From AP-15 sp963799085 (GTDB lineage Bacteria > Pseudomonadota > Alphaproteobacteria > ATCC43930 > CGMCC-115725): DNA of 64,000 bases. The notes beneath the pieces were generated by a model. It saw only the letters and a list, made by a program, of their open reading frames with translations, searched no databases and was not told the origin of the DNA. Where the stretch lies: positions 248,001 to 312,000 of the forward strand of contig CAWCWA010000001.1 of assembly GCA_963799085.1 (NCBI GenBank), given 5' to 3'. Positions 18,427 to 27,904 of this stretch are shown here, one piece after another. Position 1 is the stretch's first letter. Each line of letters begins with the position of its first letter. A program made the translations under genes and the position numbers.

Positions 18427-19602
18427 ATGCAGTCGCTGAGCCGGATTGACGCCGTGCTGTCCGAGGCTGTCGAGCGCGGCGACGTGCCGGGGGTCGTGGC
18501 GGTGGCGGCCAATGCCGACGGCATCATCTACGAAGGCGCCTTCGGCATATCCGACCGCAGGGCCGGCAGTGCCATCGCGGTCGATACAATCTTCCGCATC
18601 GCATCGATGACCAAGGCGGTGACCTCGGTCGCGGCGATGCAGCTCGTCGAACTTGGCCGATTGCAGCTCGACGAGCCGGTCGGCGAGTTCATGCCGGAAC
18701 TCGCCGCACCGCAGGTGCTGGAGGGGTTCGACGCCGCGGGCATGCCGCGACTGCGCCTGGCGCGACGACCGATTACGCTGCGCCAGCTGCTGACCCATAC
18801 CTCGGGCTTCGGCTACGACTGGGGCAACGCCGACCTGCTGCGCTACGTCAAGCGGACGCATACCCCAACGACGTTGAGCGCCAAGCTCGCCTCGCTCGAC
18901 CTGCCGCTCTTATTCGATCCGGGCGAGCGCTGGGAATACGGGATCGGCGTCGATTGGGTCGGCCGGACCGTCGAAACCGTCAGCGGTCAGGGGCTCGACG
19001 CCTATTTTCAGGACCACATCTTCGCGCCGCTCGGCATGAAGGACAGCGGCTTCGAGGTTGCGCCGGCGCAGCTCACGCGTTTCGTTGGCATCGAGCAGCG
19101 CAATGCGGACGGCGGCTTTTCACCGATCTCGGTAGTGACGCCGGCCGACCGCGAATTTCTCAGCGGCGGCGGCGGGCTGGTTTCGACCGGCCCCGACTAT
19201 ATGGCCCTTCTGCGGATGCTGCTGCGCCGGGGGGAGAGCGGCGGCGGCCGCCTGCTGCAACCCGAAACGGTGCGGCAGATGGCGCAGAACCAGATCGGTG
19301 ACCTCAGCGCCGGAATCATCCGGACGGCGATGCGGGAGCGTTCCCACGATCTCGACCTCTTTCCCGGAATGCCCTGCAAATGGGGGCTGGGGTTTCTGAT
19401 CAACCCCGAGCGCGGGCCGAACGGTCGCAGCGCCGGCAGCCTCGCCTGGGCCGGGATCTACAATTCGTATTACTGGCTCGACCCGAAAGCCGGGATTGCC
19501 GGTGTCATGCTGGCCCAGTTCCTGCCCTTCGCCGACCCGCGGGCGATCACGCTTTTCGGCGCCTTCGAACGCGCGATCTACAAAGCGCTCGGCGCGTCAT
19601 GA
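18427..19602 (+). CDS. Serine hydrolase, beta-lactamase class C/EstB-like
   Basis: 391 residues. The nucleophile motif is S-M-T-K at about residues 60-63 (FRIASMTKAVTSVAAMQL). The QLLTHTSGFGYDW block and the YGIGVDWVGR segment, which stands for the second-motif Tyr, follow. The C-terminus has LAWAGIYNSYYWLDPKAGIA. There is no signal peptide, so a cytosolic EstB-like esterase is more likely than a secreted beta-lactamase. An AAGGGG-type site lies close before ATG 18427. Confidence 0.9.
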   Translation: MQSLSRIDAVLSEAVERGDVPGVVAVAANADGIIYEGAFGISDRRAGSAIAVDTIFRIASMTKAVTSVAAMQLVELGRLQLDEPVGEFMPELAAPQVLEGFDAAGMPRLRLARRPITLRQLLTHTSGFGYDWGNADLLRYVKRTHTPTTLSAKLASLDLPLLFDPGERWEYGIGVDWVGRTVETVSGQGLDAYFQDHIFAPLGMKDSGFEVAPAQLTRFVGIEQRNADGGFSPISVVTPADREFLSGGGGLVSTGPDYMALLRMLLRRGESGGGRLLQPETVRQMAQNQIGDLSAGIIRTAMRERSHDLDLFPGMPCKWGLGFLINPERGPNGRSAGSLAWAGIYNSYYWLDPKAGIAGVMLAQFLPFADPRAITLFGAFERAIYKALGAS

Positions 19603-19810
19603 CCTGCCCAAGCCCCTGCCCTACCCCGCCGCCAGCGGCCGTACATCCGCGGTCGACGCGTCGGCACCGCTTTAAACCGACTCTGTCGACGCCGCGTTCG
19701 ATGCGCAAATTGCGTGCAATCCTGCTGCGCGCGATGCCGTCTTGTTGGGCAACCCGCTTTGCCGATAGATAATCCCGGCCGGCCCGCGGTCGGCGACAGC
19801 GGAGTGTGCG
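19603..19810. other. Intergenic stretch without a gene
   Basis: About 200 bp between the hydrolase stop and the next exporter. I see no coding, RNA gene or clear terminator hairpin; it presumably holds the exporter's promoter. A GGAG site at 19801-19804 serves the TTG start at 19811. Confidence 0.5.
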
Positions 19811-21322
19811 TTGCTCGACCAACCGATCGGCCGTCGGCAGTTTTCTCAATCGTCCGCGGCGGCGAAGCCGAAACGCCATCTGGTGCTGGCGGCCGTCATG
19901 CTGGCGATTTTCATGACCGCGATCGACAGCTACATCGTCGCGACCGCGATGCCGACGATCGTCGCCGATCTCGGCGGCTTTGATCTCTTCAGCTGGGCCT
20001 TCGCCGCCTTTTTGCTGACCCAGGCGGTGGCGATCCCGATCTACGGGCGGCTCGCCGACCTCTATGGCCGCAAGCGCGTGTTCTTCGCCGGAACCAGCAT
20101 CTTTCTGCTTGGCTCGGCCCTGTGCGGCTTTGCCTGGGGCATGGTGCCGCTGATCCTGTTTCGCGCACTCGAAGGGATCGGCGCCGGCGCCGTGCAGCCG
20201 ATCGCGACGACGATCGTCGGCGACATCTACGAGCCGGTCGAGCGGGCGCGCATCCAGGGCTATATCTCGGGCGTCTTCGGCGTCGCGGCGATCATCGGCC
20301 CGACCTTGGGCGCGGTCGTCGTCGAGCATCTGGGCTGGCCGGTCGTGTTCTGGGTCAATCTGCCGATCGGCGCGGCGACCTTTCTGATGTTCGGGCTCTA
20401 TCTGCACGAGGACCGACAGCCGCGGCAGCACCGCATCGACTATCTCGGCTCCGGCCTCCTGATGCTCGGCATCGGCGCGCCGATGCTGGCGCTGGTCCAG
20501 ATCGGCAGAGCCGGCGGCCTGACGGTGGCTCTGCTCGTCGCGATCGGCGCCGCGGCGCTCGTGATCCTGGCGGCGAACGAACGCCGCGCCGCCGAGCCGA
20601 TGCTGCCGGTCGCCTTGTGGCGCAACCGGGTGGTCGCGGTCGGCTGCGTCGCGGGCTTCTTCAACGGCGCCCTGATGATGGCGCTCTCGGCCTTCATGCC
20701 GGCCTTTGTGCAGGGAGCGATGGGGCTGACCGCGATCGCTTCCGGCGTCGTGCTCGCCGCCTCCTCGGTCAGCTGGGCATTGGCGAGCTTCGCCGGCGGC
20801 CGGCTGATGATCCGCACCTCCTACCGCCTGGCGGCGACGGTCGGCGGGCTCTGCCTCGTCGCGGGCAGCCTGGTGCTGGCCGCCGTCACGCCGGAGAGCG
20901 GCCTCTTTCTGCCGTGCTTCGGCGCGTTCATGCTCGGCGTCGGCATGGGCTTCTGCAACACCGCCTTCATCGTCTCGGTGCAGGCGAGTGTCGGCTGGAC
21001 CGAGCGCGGCATGGCGACCTCGGCGACGATGTTCATGCGCATCGTCGGCCAGTCGGTGGGCGCGGCGGTCTTCGGCGCGATCCTCAATTTCGGCCTCGAA
21101 CGCCGCATTCCGGGGGCGAGCGAAGCGGTCAACCGGCTGATGACGCCGGCCGGCCGCGAGAGCCTCGGCGCCTCGGAAATCGCCCGTCTCGCCGACGCCG
21201 TCGGCGCCTCGCTCCACATCGTCTACGTGATCGCGATCCTCGTCGCGCTCGTCAGCCTCGCCCTGGCGCTCGCACTGCCCGCCCGCCTCAGCCCGACCCG
21301 CACGGTCACGCCGCGGCCCTGA
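19811..21322 (+). CDS. DHA2 family multidrug exporter, 14 membrane segments
   Basis: 503 residues from a TTG at 19811. It has MLAIFMTAIDSYIVATAMPT in helix 1, GRLADLYGRKRVFFAGTSIF (motif A), LILFRALEGIGAGAVQPIAT and IIGPTLGAVVVEHLGWPVVF (motif C). It belongs with the EmrB/MdtD-like proton-driven drug exporters but lacks a neighbouring EmrA adaptor, so it may work alone in the inner membrane. Its 3' end overlaps the convergent GMC gene by about 17 bp. Confidence 0.9.
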   Translation: MLDQPIGRRQFSQSSAAAKPKRHLVLAAVMLAIFMTAIDSYIVATAMPTIVADLGGFDLFSWAFAAFLLTQAVAIPIYGRLADLYGRKRVFFAGTSIFLLGSALCGFAWGMVPLILFRALEGIGAGAVQPIATTIVGDIYEPVERARIQGYISGVFGVAAIIGPTLGAVVVEHLGWPVVFWVNLPIGAATFLMFGLYLHEDRQPRQHRIDYLGSGLLMLGIGAPMLALVQIGRAGGLTVALLVAIGAAALVILAANERRAAEPMLPVALWRNRVVAVGCVAGFFNGALMMALSAFMPAFVQGAMGLTAIASGVVLAASSVSWALASFAGGRLMIRTSYRLAATVGGLCLVAGSLVLAAVTPESGLFLPCFGAFMLGVGMGFCNTAFIVSVQASVGWTERGMATSATMFMRIVGQSVGAAVFGAILNFGLERRIPGASEAVNRLMTPAGRESLGASEIARLADAVGASLHIVYVIAILVALVSLALALALPARLSPTRTVTPRP

Positions 21323-22940
21323 CCGAGGCGCCCGCCCGCGCGGCGGCGCGGATCAGGTCGGCGCGCCTTCTCGGCGATCATGATCACCGTCGCGTTGGTG
21401 TTGCCGGAGACGACGGTCGGCATCACCGAGGCGTCGACGACGCGCAGCCCCTCGACCCCGTGCACGCGCAACTCGCGTGTCGACGACGGCGCGCTCGGGC
21501 GGCCCCATCATGCACGTCGAAGTCGGGTGATAGGTGGTGCCGGCGTTCCGCGCGATGTAGTCGAGCCATTCCGCATCATTCTCGGTCGCCGCCCCCGGCA
21601 TGAACTCCTCGACGACGACCTCTTGCATCGCCCTCGTCCGGAAGACGCCGCGCGCGATCTGCAGCCCCGCGATCAGCGTATCCCGGTCGCCCTGCGTCGC
21701 GAGGTAATTCGGCTGGATCGCCGGCGGCGCTGCCGGAAAGGGCGAACGGATCCTGAGCCAGCCGCGGCTTTCCGGCCGGCACGGGATGCAGGTCGCCTGG
21801 CAGGCCGGGAAATCGTGCATCTTGCCGCCCGGCGTCACAAAGCTGCCGGCGAGAAACTGGTACTGCACGTCGGGCGATTCGAGGCCCGGGCCGGGTGCGC
21901 ACGAAAAGCCCGATCGGTGCCGCCCCCATCATCAGCGCCCCGCGCCGCGCCAATACGTATTCGAGCCCGGCGCGCGCCTGCCGCACCCAGCTGTGCGAGA
22001 TTTCGTTCAAGGTATTCGGCCGGCGTGCGCGATAGACGACGCGGGTATTGACATGGTCCTGCAAATTCTCGCCGACGCCCGGCAGATCGTGCACGATTTC
22101 GATCCCGAGCCCGCGCAAGAGTTCGCCCGGCCCCACACCCGAAAGCTGCAGCAGTTGCGGCGAATTGATCGACCCGCCGGCAAGCAATACCTCACGCCGC
22201 GCCCGCGCCCGCTGCACGACACCCTCCCGCGCATATTCGAGACCGACGGCACGCTTGCCCTCGAACAGCACGCGATGCGCCCATGCGCGGACCTCGACCC
22301 GCAGATTTCTTCGCTTAATCACCGGCCGCAGGTAGGTGACTGCGGTCGAGGCGCGGCGCATCCCGCGCACGGTCACCTGCAAAGGCCCGACCCCATCCTG
22401 CTCGGCGCCGTTGAAATCGGCGTTGCGCGGATAGCCGGCCTCGACCGCCCCCGCGATAAAGGCGTCGTGCAGTTCGTGCCGCGCCCTGAGATCGGAGACG
22501 GAGAGCGGCCCCTGGGCCCCGTGATGCTCGTCCGCACCCCGCTCCTGCTTTTCGGCGCGGCGAAAATAGGGCAGCACGTCCTCATACGACCAGCCGGCAT
22601 TGCCGAGCTGCCGCCACAGATCGAAATCTTGGCGCTGGCCGCGGATGTAGATCAGCCCGTTGATCGAGCTCGACCCGCCCAGCACCTTGCCGCGCGGCCA
22701 GGCCATGCGCCGCCCGCCCAGATGCTCCAACGGCTCGGTCTCGAACTGCCAGGTGATCTTCGGGTGGAAGATGTTGCGGTAGAACCCGGCCGGAATATGG
22801 ATCCACGGGTTCGTATCCTTGCCGCCCGCCTCGAGCAGCAATACCCGCGTTCCCGGCTCGGCGCTCAGCCGGTTGGCCAGCACACACCCCGCCGACCCCG
22901 CCCCGACGATGACATAGTCGTATTCCGCTTCGTATTGCAT
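21306..22940 (-). pseudogene. GMC family FAD-dependent oxidoreductase, three frameshifts near the 3' end
   Basis: ATG 22940 (MQYEAEYDYVIVGAGSAGCV) opens a choline-dehydrogenase-like protein. The FAD motif, WPRGKVLGGSSSINGLIYIR and LLAGGSINSPQLLQLSGVGP are intact. Frames change near 21890, 21480 and 21365. The C-terminal pieces still read TTYHPTSTCMMG, which carries the catalytic His, and VVDASVMPTVVSGNTNATVI, the second signature. The reassembled length of about 544 residues is normal for the family. Clean coding on both sides suggests base-level errors rather than gene loss. A REP-like palindrome lies 25 bp upstream of its start. Confidence 0.85.
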
Positions 22941-22964
22941 TGTATGATTCGTATTCCCGTTCTC

Positions 22965-23025
22965 GTCATCCCGGCGGAGGCCGGGATCCATTTCTGGTAT
23001 GGATACCCGCCTGCGCCGGTATGAC
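22965..23025. repeat. REP-like palindromic repeat
   Basis: Two imperfect inverted arms, GTCATCCCGGCGGAGG ... GGATCCA and TGGATACCCGCC ... CCGGTATGAC, of the widespread 'cgtcatcccggc..aggccgggatcca' type found between genes of many proteobacteria. It sits just upstream of the GMC start and would fold in the 5' leader. Confidence 0.7.
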
Positions 23026-23122
23026 AAGGTAGCTGCGGCGGGTTAGATACGATCCATGGGTTAGCCGCCGTCAAGGAGGGTTGCCACAAGGTCGTCGATC
23101 TCGCGCGATATTCCGGCTTCGG

Positions 23123-23354
23123 CCAGTAACGTAGGATGGGTTGAGTGAATGCGAAACCCATCGCATCTTCGGCGCGGCCGGCAGGTGCAGGCGCAAAAAA
23201 TCCCTCAGCCCCGCGAAGCGCGGGCATGAGATAGGCTGCAATACCGGCCATGCCACTCGTTTCGTCCCGGTGCAGCTCGGTGCCTATCCGAACGATTGAG
23301 GAAGAAATCCCAGCGGGGAGGCGCGCGCCTTCGGGGAAAAGTGATGGGTTTCGC
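23123..23354. repeat. MITE-like repeat, copy 1 (right end truncated)
   Basis: Shares about 230 bp, in direct orientation, with the element at 24143-24393. It begins CCAGTAACGTAGGATGGG and includes the internal block CTCGTTTCGTCCCGG. Similarity stops at GTGATGGGTTTCGC (23341-23354), about 18 bp short of where the terminal inverted repeat would end. No protein is convincing within it. Confidence 0.8.
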
Positions 23355-23357
23355 GGG

Positions 23358-24102
23358 CTACAGGCGCCTCCTCAGCTCCATAAGCTTCTCTCGAATACCC
23401 AACAGCATAAATCGTTCCGCTAGAACGTGTTGGAATAGATGCAGACTGCACACCCCAACTTGAGCCGTAGTTTTCAGCGCATGAAGTACGGTAGTCTCAT
23501 TGGCGTGCAGATATATTGGTTGCAGTTGCCGCTTGTCAGCAGTTTCGTTCAGCAACATATTGCTGACGACGCCGCACAAATTCGGATGACCGCCAAAATC
23601 AATTGTTCGGTCGTAAAGGACTTTATAGATGTCTGCTAGTTTCTTGTCGGTTACCAAAAATAGTTTTTTCTACCTCCACGCCGAGAAAAGCATTTTTCAT
23701 AGCCCTTAGCGCTGCGGCGTCATCGTGCCTCTTAAGCCAAGTCTCACCGAGCGACGGATTGACATGCAGATGCAGACCGTAAGCGGCATATTCGAGGCAC
23801 GACCGGAGCAAAACAAACGTCTCTGGAAGCTGCGTCCCCATTGCAGTACCGCACGCCGCTCGATAGGCCGCATGTGAACGAACCAACAACACTGCCGCGA
23901 GAAGGTTTTTCGGATTGGTCACGTTTTCTGTGATCTTAACAAAACAGAGATCGACCTCGCAAATGATACTGTAACTGTTGGCCGGATTATTAGCGAAGGT
24001 GGCGAATTGCTGCGGACGTGCTCCCTCTAGAAAATTGGAAAGTTTGTCGTCGCCCCATCCTAGCGGACGAATTTCCTCTTTCTTTTGGCCGACGCCTTCC
24101 AT
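23358..24102 (-). pseudogene. Low-GC hypothetical protein, possibly HEPN/DUF5677-like, one frameshift
   Basis: Two leftward frames join near 23655 (within an ATTTTTGG run) to about 248 residues. The first part has CFVKITENVTNPKNLLAAVL, then LPETFVLLRSCLEYAAYGLH and WLKRHDDAAALRAMKNAF. The second has FGGHPNLCGVVSNMLLNETA and LHLFQHVLAERFMLLGIREK. The all-helical character and the L-R-S-C-L-E-Y helix recall HEPN-type/DUF5677 proteins, but this is a guess. Base composition is clearly less GC-rich than the neighbours, and it lies exactly between two copies of a MITE-like repeat, suggesting arrival by transfer. Confidence 0.5.
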
Positions 24103-24142
24103 GGCGTTAATTTATCACAAATTGTTCCCTGCCGCCGATTTT

Positions 24143-24393
24143 CCAGTAACGTAGGATGGGTTGAGTGAAGCGAAACCCATCGCATCATTGGTGCGGCCGG
24201 CAGGTGCAGGTGCAAAAATCCCTCAGCCTCGCGAAGCGCGGGCACGAGATACGGGTGCAATACCAGCCATGCCACTCGTTTCGTCCCGGGTGCAGCTGGT
24301 GCCCATCCGAACGATTGAGGAGGAAATCCCAGCGGGGAGGCGCGCGCCGTCGGGGAAAGGTGATGGGTTCCGCTCCACTCGACCCATCCTACG
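24143..24393. repeat. MITE-like repeat, copy 2 (complete, with terminal inverted repeats)
   Basis: A 244-bp unit at 24150-24393 with terminal inverted repeats of 32 bp, matching at 29 positions by my alignment; outer end CGTAGGATGGGT, inner end AACCCATC. It has no transposase. A direct copy lies about 1020 bp to the left (23123-23354). Confidence 0.8.
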
Positions 24394-24511
24394 CTTGCTG
24401 CGCTTGCTGCGTCCCCCTACCGCGGCCATTTCGCCGCCGGTCACCGAAGGCAACAACATTGAATTTGTTCCGGTAGTGGGCCACATCGTGGCTCACCAAG
24501 GAAGATAAGCC

Positions 24512-24775
24512 ATGGCTGCGAATTCTGTTGTCCGTACTCGCATCGACGGGCGCATCAAGAACGAAGCCGCCGCCGTGCTGGCCGCTATGGGCCTCACCGT
24601 GTCGGACGCCTTCCGCCTGATGATGATCAAGATTGCCAAGGAAAAGGCGCTGCCGTTCGAGCCGCTGGTTCCTAATGAGGAAACCATCGAGGCGATGAAG
24701 GCGGCGCGGCGCGGCGAGCTGGTGACCGTCGGGCCGCCGGGGAAGCTGCTCGCTAGCCTGAATGCGGACTGTTAA
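24512..24775 (+). CDS. dinJ: RelB/DinJ family antitoxin
   Basis: 87 residues beginning MAANSVVRTRIDGRIKNEAA, a ribbon-helix-helix fold, followed by VLAAMGLTVSDAFRLMMIKI and KALPFEPLVPNEETIEAM, the classic DinJ pattern. AAGGAAG precedes ATG 24512. It overlaps the start of the YafQ-like gene by 14 bp. With the toxin broken it may be an orphan. Confidence 0.93.
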   Translation: MAANSVVRTRIDGRIKNEAAAVLAAMGLTVSDAFRLMMIKIAKEKALPFEPLVPNEETIEAMKAARRGELVTVGPPGKLLASLNADC

Positions 24776-25044
24776 GCACACTAATCGTTTCAGGCGTGAC
24801 TACCCAGCGGGAGAAGTAGGGACGGCACAGCAAGCGCCTCGACGCCGAGCTAATGGCAGCGGTAACCATGCTGGCGAAGGACGAGCCGTTGCCCCGGCGA
24901 TATTTCGATCACCCGCTCGGCGGCGAGTGGAACGATCACCGCGATTGCCACATCAGACCCGACCTCATCCTGATTTACCGGAAGCCAGACCAAACAAGCC
25001 TGGAGCTCGTCCGGCTCGGCTCGCATAGCGCGCTTGGTCTATGA
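24762..25044 (+). pseudogene. yafQ: YafQ-type toxin, frameshifted
   Basis: Starts MRTVKHTNRFRRDY. The frame is then lost for about 35 bp and resumes as GRHSKRLDAELMAAVTMLAK ... HPLGGEWNDHRDCHIRPDLI LIYRKPD ... LELVRLGSHSALGL. These match YafQ along its length, including the HRDCHI and G-S-H active-site region. Two small indels near 24800-24815 break it; one of the restored frames meets a TAG. Either the toxin is inactivated or there are local base errors. Confidence 0.8.
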
Positions 25045-25218
25045 GTGACGCCAAGCCAAGCGCTTGGTGACACGGGATCAGGCGATTTCGATAGCACCAA
25101 ACCGCCGCTTCGCGCGCCACGCCCATCGGTCATTGCCGAGATGGCGACGGTAAAATTGCCATAATTGCATGGTATCAATACCCCCGTCGGCGATGGCTTG
25201 GACGGGGTGAGTGGGACC

Positions 25219-25710
25219 ATGGACGGAGATTTTGCTGATAATTCGTTGCAAATAACAGCAAAAGCAGCAAAACGCGGCAGGCCGCGCGGACGGCCGTTTG
25301 AAAGGGGGCAGTCGGGCAATCCGGCGGGAAGGCCGCGCGGTTCGGTCAATCGCGGGACCCGTGCGGCGGCGGTATTGCTCGACGGCGAGGCCGAGAACCT
25401 GGCGCGGAAGGCGGTCGAGATGGCGCTCGACGGCGACCCCGCGGCATTGCGGCTCTGCCTCGACCGCACCGTGGCGCCGCGCCGCGAACAGCCGGTGACG
25501 CTGGATCTGCCGCCGATCAGCGGGGCGGCCGACATTGCGGGCGCGATGGCCGCCCTCCTCGCCGCCGCCGCGCGCGGCCGGATCACCGCCGGCGAGGCGC
25601 ATGCCCTCTCGCAGACCGTCGAAACCTATCTCAGGGCGATCGAAACCAGCGATTTCGACCGCCGCCTGAGCGACCTCGAACAAACCCGCGCCGCCGACAC
25701 CACCCGCTGA
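25219..25710 (+). CDS. DUF5681 domain protein
   Basis: 163 residues. The N-terminus KRGRPRGRPFERGQSGNPAG RPRGSVNRGTR is the DUF5681 signature, a short basic motif often encoded in phage- or transposon-derived DNA. The rest is helical (VEMALDGDPAALRLCLDRTV; AHALSQTVETYLRAIETSDF). Function unknown. It follows the broken DinJ/YafQ pair and precedes the convergent end of the polysaccharide locus. Confidence 0.8.
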   Translation: MDGDFADNSLQITAKAAKRGRPRGRPFERGQSGNPAGRPRGSVNRGTRAAAVLLDGEAENLARKAVEMALDGDPAALRLCLDRTVAPRREQPVTLDLPPISGAADIAGAMAALLAAAARGRITAGEAHALSQTVETYLRAIETSDFDRRLSDLEQTRAADTTR

Positions 25711-25870
25711 CTAGTATCGAGGGATCGAGCCCGGTCGGGTCGCTGAAGTCATCCGGCACGCGAGAATTCTTCGGTTCTGGACGGATGCCCACCGCCGCGG
25801 TCGACATGACGCAGGCCTTGGTTCGCGAGGAGCCGGTGAGGGAAACGCGGCCGCTTGGAGCCGGCGACCG

Positions 25871-26957
25871 TCAGCCTGCGGAACGGCATGACGCGAGCGC
25901 GCTGCGCAGGCCCGGTATGAAGGGCGCGTGTTGCAGCATGGCCCTGCGGATCACGTCGCGATTGGCGCGGGTCCACTCGATCGTCGCGCGAAGGCCGTTG
26001 CGCAATTCGGTCTCGGCGGCGAAGCCGAGATCTCGCCGCGCTTTGGCGGGATCGCCAAAGCGGCGGCCGGAATGGTCCCAGTCGCGCGCCGGCGCCAGTG
26101 CGATCGGCGTCGGGTTGCCGGTGAGGTCGTTGATCAGCCTCGCCAGGTCGAGGATCGACGTCTCGACGCCCGAGGCGAGATTGTAGGCCTGCCCCGGCAT
26201 GCCGCGCTCGGCGCAGGCGACGAGGCCGCGCGCGATGTCCTCGACATAGATGAAATCGCGGCTGGCGATGCCGCCGTTCTCGACCGGCAGCGCCTCGCGA
26301 TGCAGCGCCTTCCAGATGAAGGTCGGCGTCACGTTGCGCCACACCGTGTGCGGCGTGCCGCGCCAGCGCCCGGCGCCGAGGATCTCCCCCGGGCCATACA
26401 CGTTCTGGAAGCGCGCCCGGACAAACGGCAGGCCGTAGCGGCTGAAGTAATAGTTTCCATACATCTCGCCGATCAGCTTCGAAATCGAATAGGGACTGTC
26501 GTGGAACAGCGAGATGGGAGCATCCTCGGCCGTCGCGGTCGCGTCCCCGAACGTCTTCTCGGCGACGGCGCAGCCGGCCGCGGCATAGACGACCTTTCTG
26601 CAGCGAGCGACGATCCTTCAGCCGGTCGAACAGCTTCAGCGAGGTGATCGTATTGTTGTCGTGGTCGGCGAGCGGATCGTGGATCGAGGACTGGTTCCCA
26701 TGGTAGCAGGCAAGGTGGAACGCCCAATCGAGCTCATCCGGCAGAGCCGCCAATATCCGATCGTCGGCGATGGACCCGAGCCGGAAATCGATTTCGGGCG
26801 CTTGCGGCAGGTTGCCGATATCCGACGACAGCAGGTTGTCGACAACCACGACGCGCCGCGGCCGCATGGTCAACAGCAGGCGGATCAGGTTACTGCCGAC
26901 AAAGCCGGCGCCCCCGACCACGAGGATCGTGCTGCCGGCGAATCCGGCGGCGCTCAT
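25871..26957 (-). pseudogene. NAD-dependent sugar epimerase/dehydratase (extended SDR), one frameshift
   Basis: Last gene of the polysaccharide run. Start ATG 26957 overlaps the previous stop (ATGA). ILVVGGAGFVGSNLIRLLL is the NAD-binding loop. The frame changes near 26580-26600, then PYSISKLIGEMYGNYYF gives the Y-x-x-x-K catalytic pair. FQNVYGPGEILG and SRDFIYVEDIARGLV follow. About 360 residues when joined. Likely an NDP-sugar 4-epimerase, dehydratase or similar. It is more distant from the next two epimerases than they are from each other. Confidence 0.85.
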
Positions 26958-27904
26958 CGATCCGCCATGCTCGCGGCCTCGGGCTGCCGCAGGTGAGTGT
27001 AGGTGTCGCTGACGCCATGGGCGTCGTACCAGGCGAGCATTCGCCCGATCGTCGCCGTGAAGTCGTGCCGCGGCCGCCAGCCGAGTTCGCGCGTCGTCTT
27101 CGATGGGTCGAGCACGACGATCGGCACGTCGTCGGCGCCCGGCGGCAACGATCGGCACCGGCGCATCCAGCCCGACGCCGAGATGCCGCGCGACGAGTTC
27201 GAAGATGTCCTTGATCGCATGCCCTTCGCCGGTGGAGACATTGTATGCGCCAGAGGCTGGCGCCGCGACGACCCTGTCCATCGACGGCAAGGAAGTCCTC
27301 CATATCGAGAAAGTCGCGGACCGTGTCGCTGCAGAAGCAGGGTTGCCCGGCCTTCAGCCGTTTGTAGAAGGTGGGTATCGGGCCGATCGCGAGGCGCGGC
27401 CCGGTGACGTTCGCGAGGCGCAGCGACACCGCTGCGACGCCGCCCAGCAACAGGTAGCTCTCGCCCGCCGCCTTCGAGATGCCGTAGCTGGTGAAGGGCG
27501 CGAGCGGATGATCGACCGGGATCGGCACCGTCTGCGGCCTGCCGTAGCATAGCGCCGTCTGCAGATAGACGAGGCGCTCGACGCGCGCCCGCCGCGCCGC
27601 CTCGACGACATTGATCGTGCCTTCGATGTTGCTGCGCACGTCCTCGCGCCAGTCGTCGGGATTTTTGTAGGACGGCGGCGGCATGCACGACATGCGTCGG
27701 CGCGAACCGGCGGAATGCGTCCTCGACCATATCGCGGTCTGCGACGGTGCCCTCGACGACCGTCAGCCCAGGCATCGGCGGCAGCGCCTCGCGCTTGCCG
27801 GTCGCGAAATTGTCAATGACGAAGATTTCGTGGCCGCCGGGCAGCCAATGCTCGATCAGGTTCGTTCCGAGGCAGCCGGCCCCGCCGGTGATCAAGACCC
27901 GCAC
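26954..27904 (-). pseudogene. NAD-dependent sugar epimerase/dehydratase, about three frameshifts
   Basis: GTG start at 27904 overlaps the TAG of the upstream gene. MRVLITGGAGCLGTNLIEHW begins it, then NPDDWREDVRSNIEGTINVV, LVYLQTALCYGRPQTVPIPV, and SYGISKAAGESYLLLGG with Y-x-x-x-K. GPRLAIGPIPTFYKRLKAGQ and SDTYTHLRQPEA at the end match its upstream neighbour segment by segment. Frames change near 27680, 27285 and 27150. About 315 residues when joined, the same length as the neighbour. Confidence 0.85.

Noticed and set aside
19547..21217. 556-codon minus-strand frame opposite the DHA2 exporter
   Set aside because: Composition rich in D, R, H, Q and E, the mirror image of a membrane protein; no motifs.
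24150..24393. Possible short coding region inside the MITE-like repeat
   Set aside because: Frames differ between the two copies because of small indels, so the repeat is not conserved as protein.
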